Positions 19,784 to 20,038 of a stretch of 20,038 bases of DNA are shown one piece after another. Each line of letters begins with the position of its first letter. Positions within the stretch are counted from its first letter, which is position 1. The stretch lies in contig JABGQE010000001.1 in NCBI GenBank assembly GCA_018648925.1, positions 4,577 through 24,614 on the forward strand. The letters run 5' to 3'. The notes beneath the pieces were generated by a model. That model made no database searches, was not told the origin of the DNA, and was given only the letters and a program-made list of their open reading frames with translations. The DNA is from a bacterium (GTDB taxonomy: Bacteria; Patescibacteriota; Minisyncoccia; Phycocordibacterales; UBA2163). The position numbers and the translations under genes are program-made.

Positions 19784-20038
19784 TTAATTAATTTTTTCTG
19801 CTTTGTCTACCACGATGATCACCTCACTCTTTGGCCTTACTTCAAGCACACCCTCTGTGCTTTTAAAGCGCACAGTATTACCCTCTTCTTTTACTACTAT
19901 ATCCCCCTCTTTTATTATTGAAACAAGTGGTGTGTGATTCGCAAAAATACCCACCATACCACTTTGTGTAGGCAGTGTTACAGACATTGCTTCTTGTTTA
20001 TAGACTACTCCGTCTAGAGTGACTATTTCTAAATTTAT
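19784..20038 (-). CDS. atpC: ATP synthase epsilon subunit, beta-sandwich-only form (5' end cut by window)
   Basis: The frame is open to the window edge and reads INLEIVTLDGVVYKQEAMSV, then TLPTQSGMVGIFANHTPLVS and GVLEVRPKSEVIIVV, the epsilon beta-sandwich. The start probably lies one or a few codons beyond the edge; ATG 19987 is internal. The protein stops after DKAEKIN, so the whole C-terminal two-helix domain (about 45-50 residues in E. coli epsilon), which can inhibit ATP hydrolysis, is missing. It is presumably the last gene of an atp operon outside the window. Confidence 0.92.
   Translation of the reverse strand: MNLEIVTLDGVVYKQEAMSVTLPTQSGMVGIFANHTPLVSIIKEGDIVVKEEGNTVRFKSTEGVLEVRPKSEVIIVVDKAEKIN

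Noticed and set aside
19784..19987. atpC starting at ATG 19987
   Set aside because: The frame continues upstream with clear epsilon sequence (LEIVTLDGVVY), so this Met is internal and the gene is cut by the window edge.
1..20038. CRISPR array, tRNA genes, insertion sequences or prophage genes
   Set aside because: No regularly spaced repeats, no cloverleaf with CCA-type acceptor, and no transposase, integrase or phage structural protein was found on either strand.

Overview
The window is AT-rich, tightly packed, and reads almost entirely on the minus strand. It looks like the chromosome of a small-genome bacterium of the Candidate Phyla Radiation (Patescibacteria, probably Parcubacteria-like). 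The signs are trimmed core proteins (an AspRS without the GAD insertion, a short L13, an ATP synthase epsilon that is only a beta-sandwich), gaps of 1 to 30 bases, and mostly SD-less start sites. This placement is inference from gene content; no rRNA is present.

In minus-strand transcription order, from the right edge: (1) the end of atpC; (2) an accessory island at 17.5-19.7 kb with small proteins of unknown function, an apparently non-coding transcript of about 315 nt with its own promoter and terminator, and the only plus-strand gene; (3) an operon infA-rpmJ-rpsM-rpsK-rpsD-rpoA-rplQ-rplM-rpsI-grpE-dnaK, with a 116-bp inverted-repeat element between infA and rpmJ, ending at a strong terminator; (4) dnaJ as its own unit with its own terminator; (5) a six-gene operon (9397 to 2467): small membrane protein, ThiF/E1-like adenylyltransferase, Leu/Phe/Val-type dehydrogenase, PaaK/CapK-like AMP-forming ligase, nitroreductase-fold flavoenzyme, 7TM sensor histidine kinase; (6) trpS-aspS.

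The most unusual part is operon 5. Its E1-like and nitroreductase-like proteins resemble the two halves of the mycobacterial Rv1355c (MoeY) fusion. Here they are separate genes flanking an amino-acid dehydrogenase and a second carboxylate-activating enzyme, which suggests an undescribed amino-acid-derived small-molecule pathway with its own sensor kinase. The product is unknown.

A second theme is gene expression. Four genes that follow an intrinsic terminator or start a unit (trpS, the 9397 membrane gene, dnaJ, the 42-aa gene at 18956) have a -10-like hexamer 6 or 7 bases before the ATG, which predicts leaderless mRNAs. The three accessory genes near 17.6, 18.4 and 19.7 kb instead have leaders of about 50 nt and strong Shine-Dalgarno sites. 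All promoter, terminator and RNA calls are by eye.
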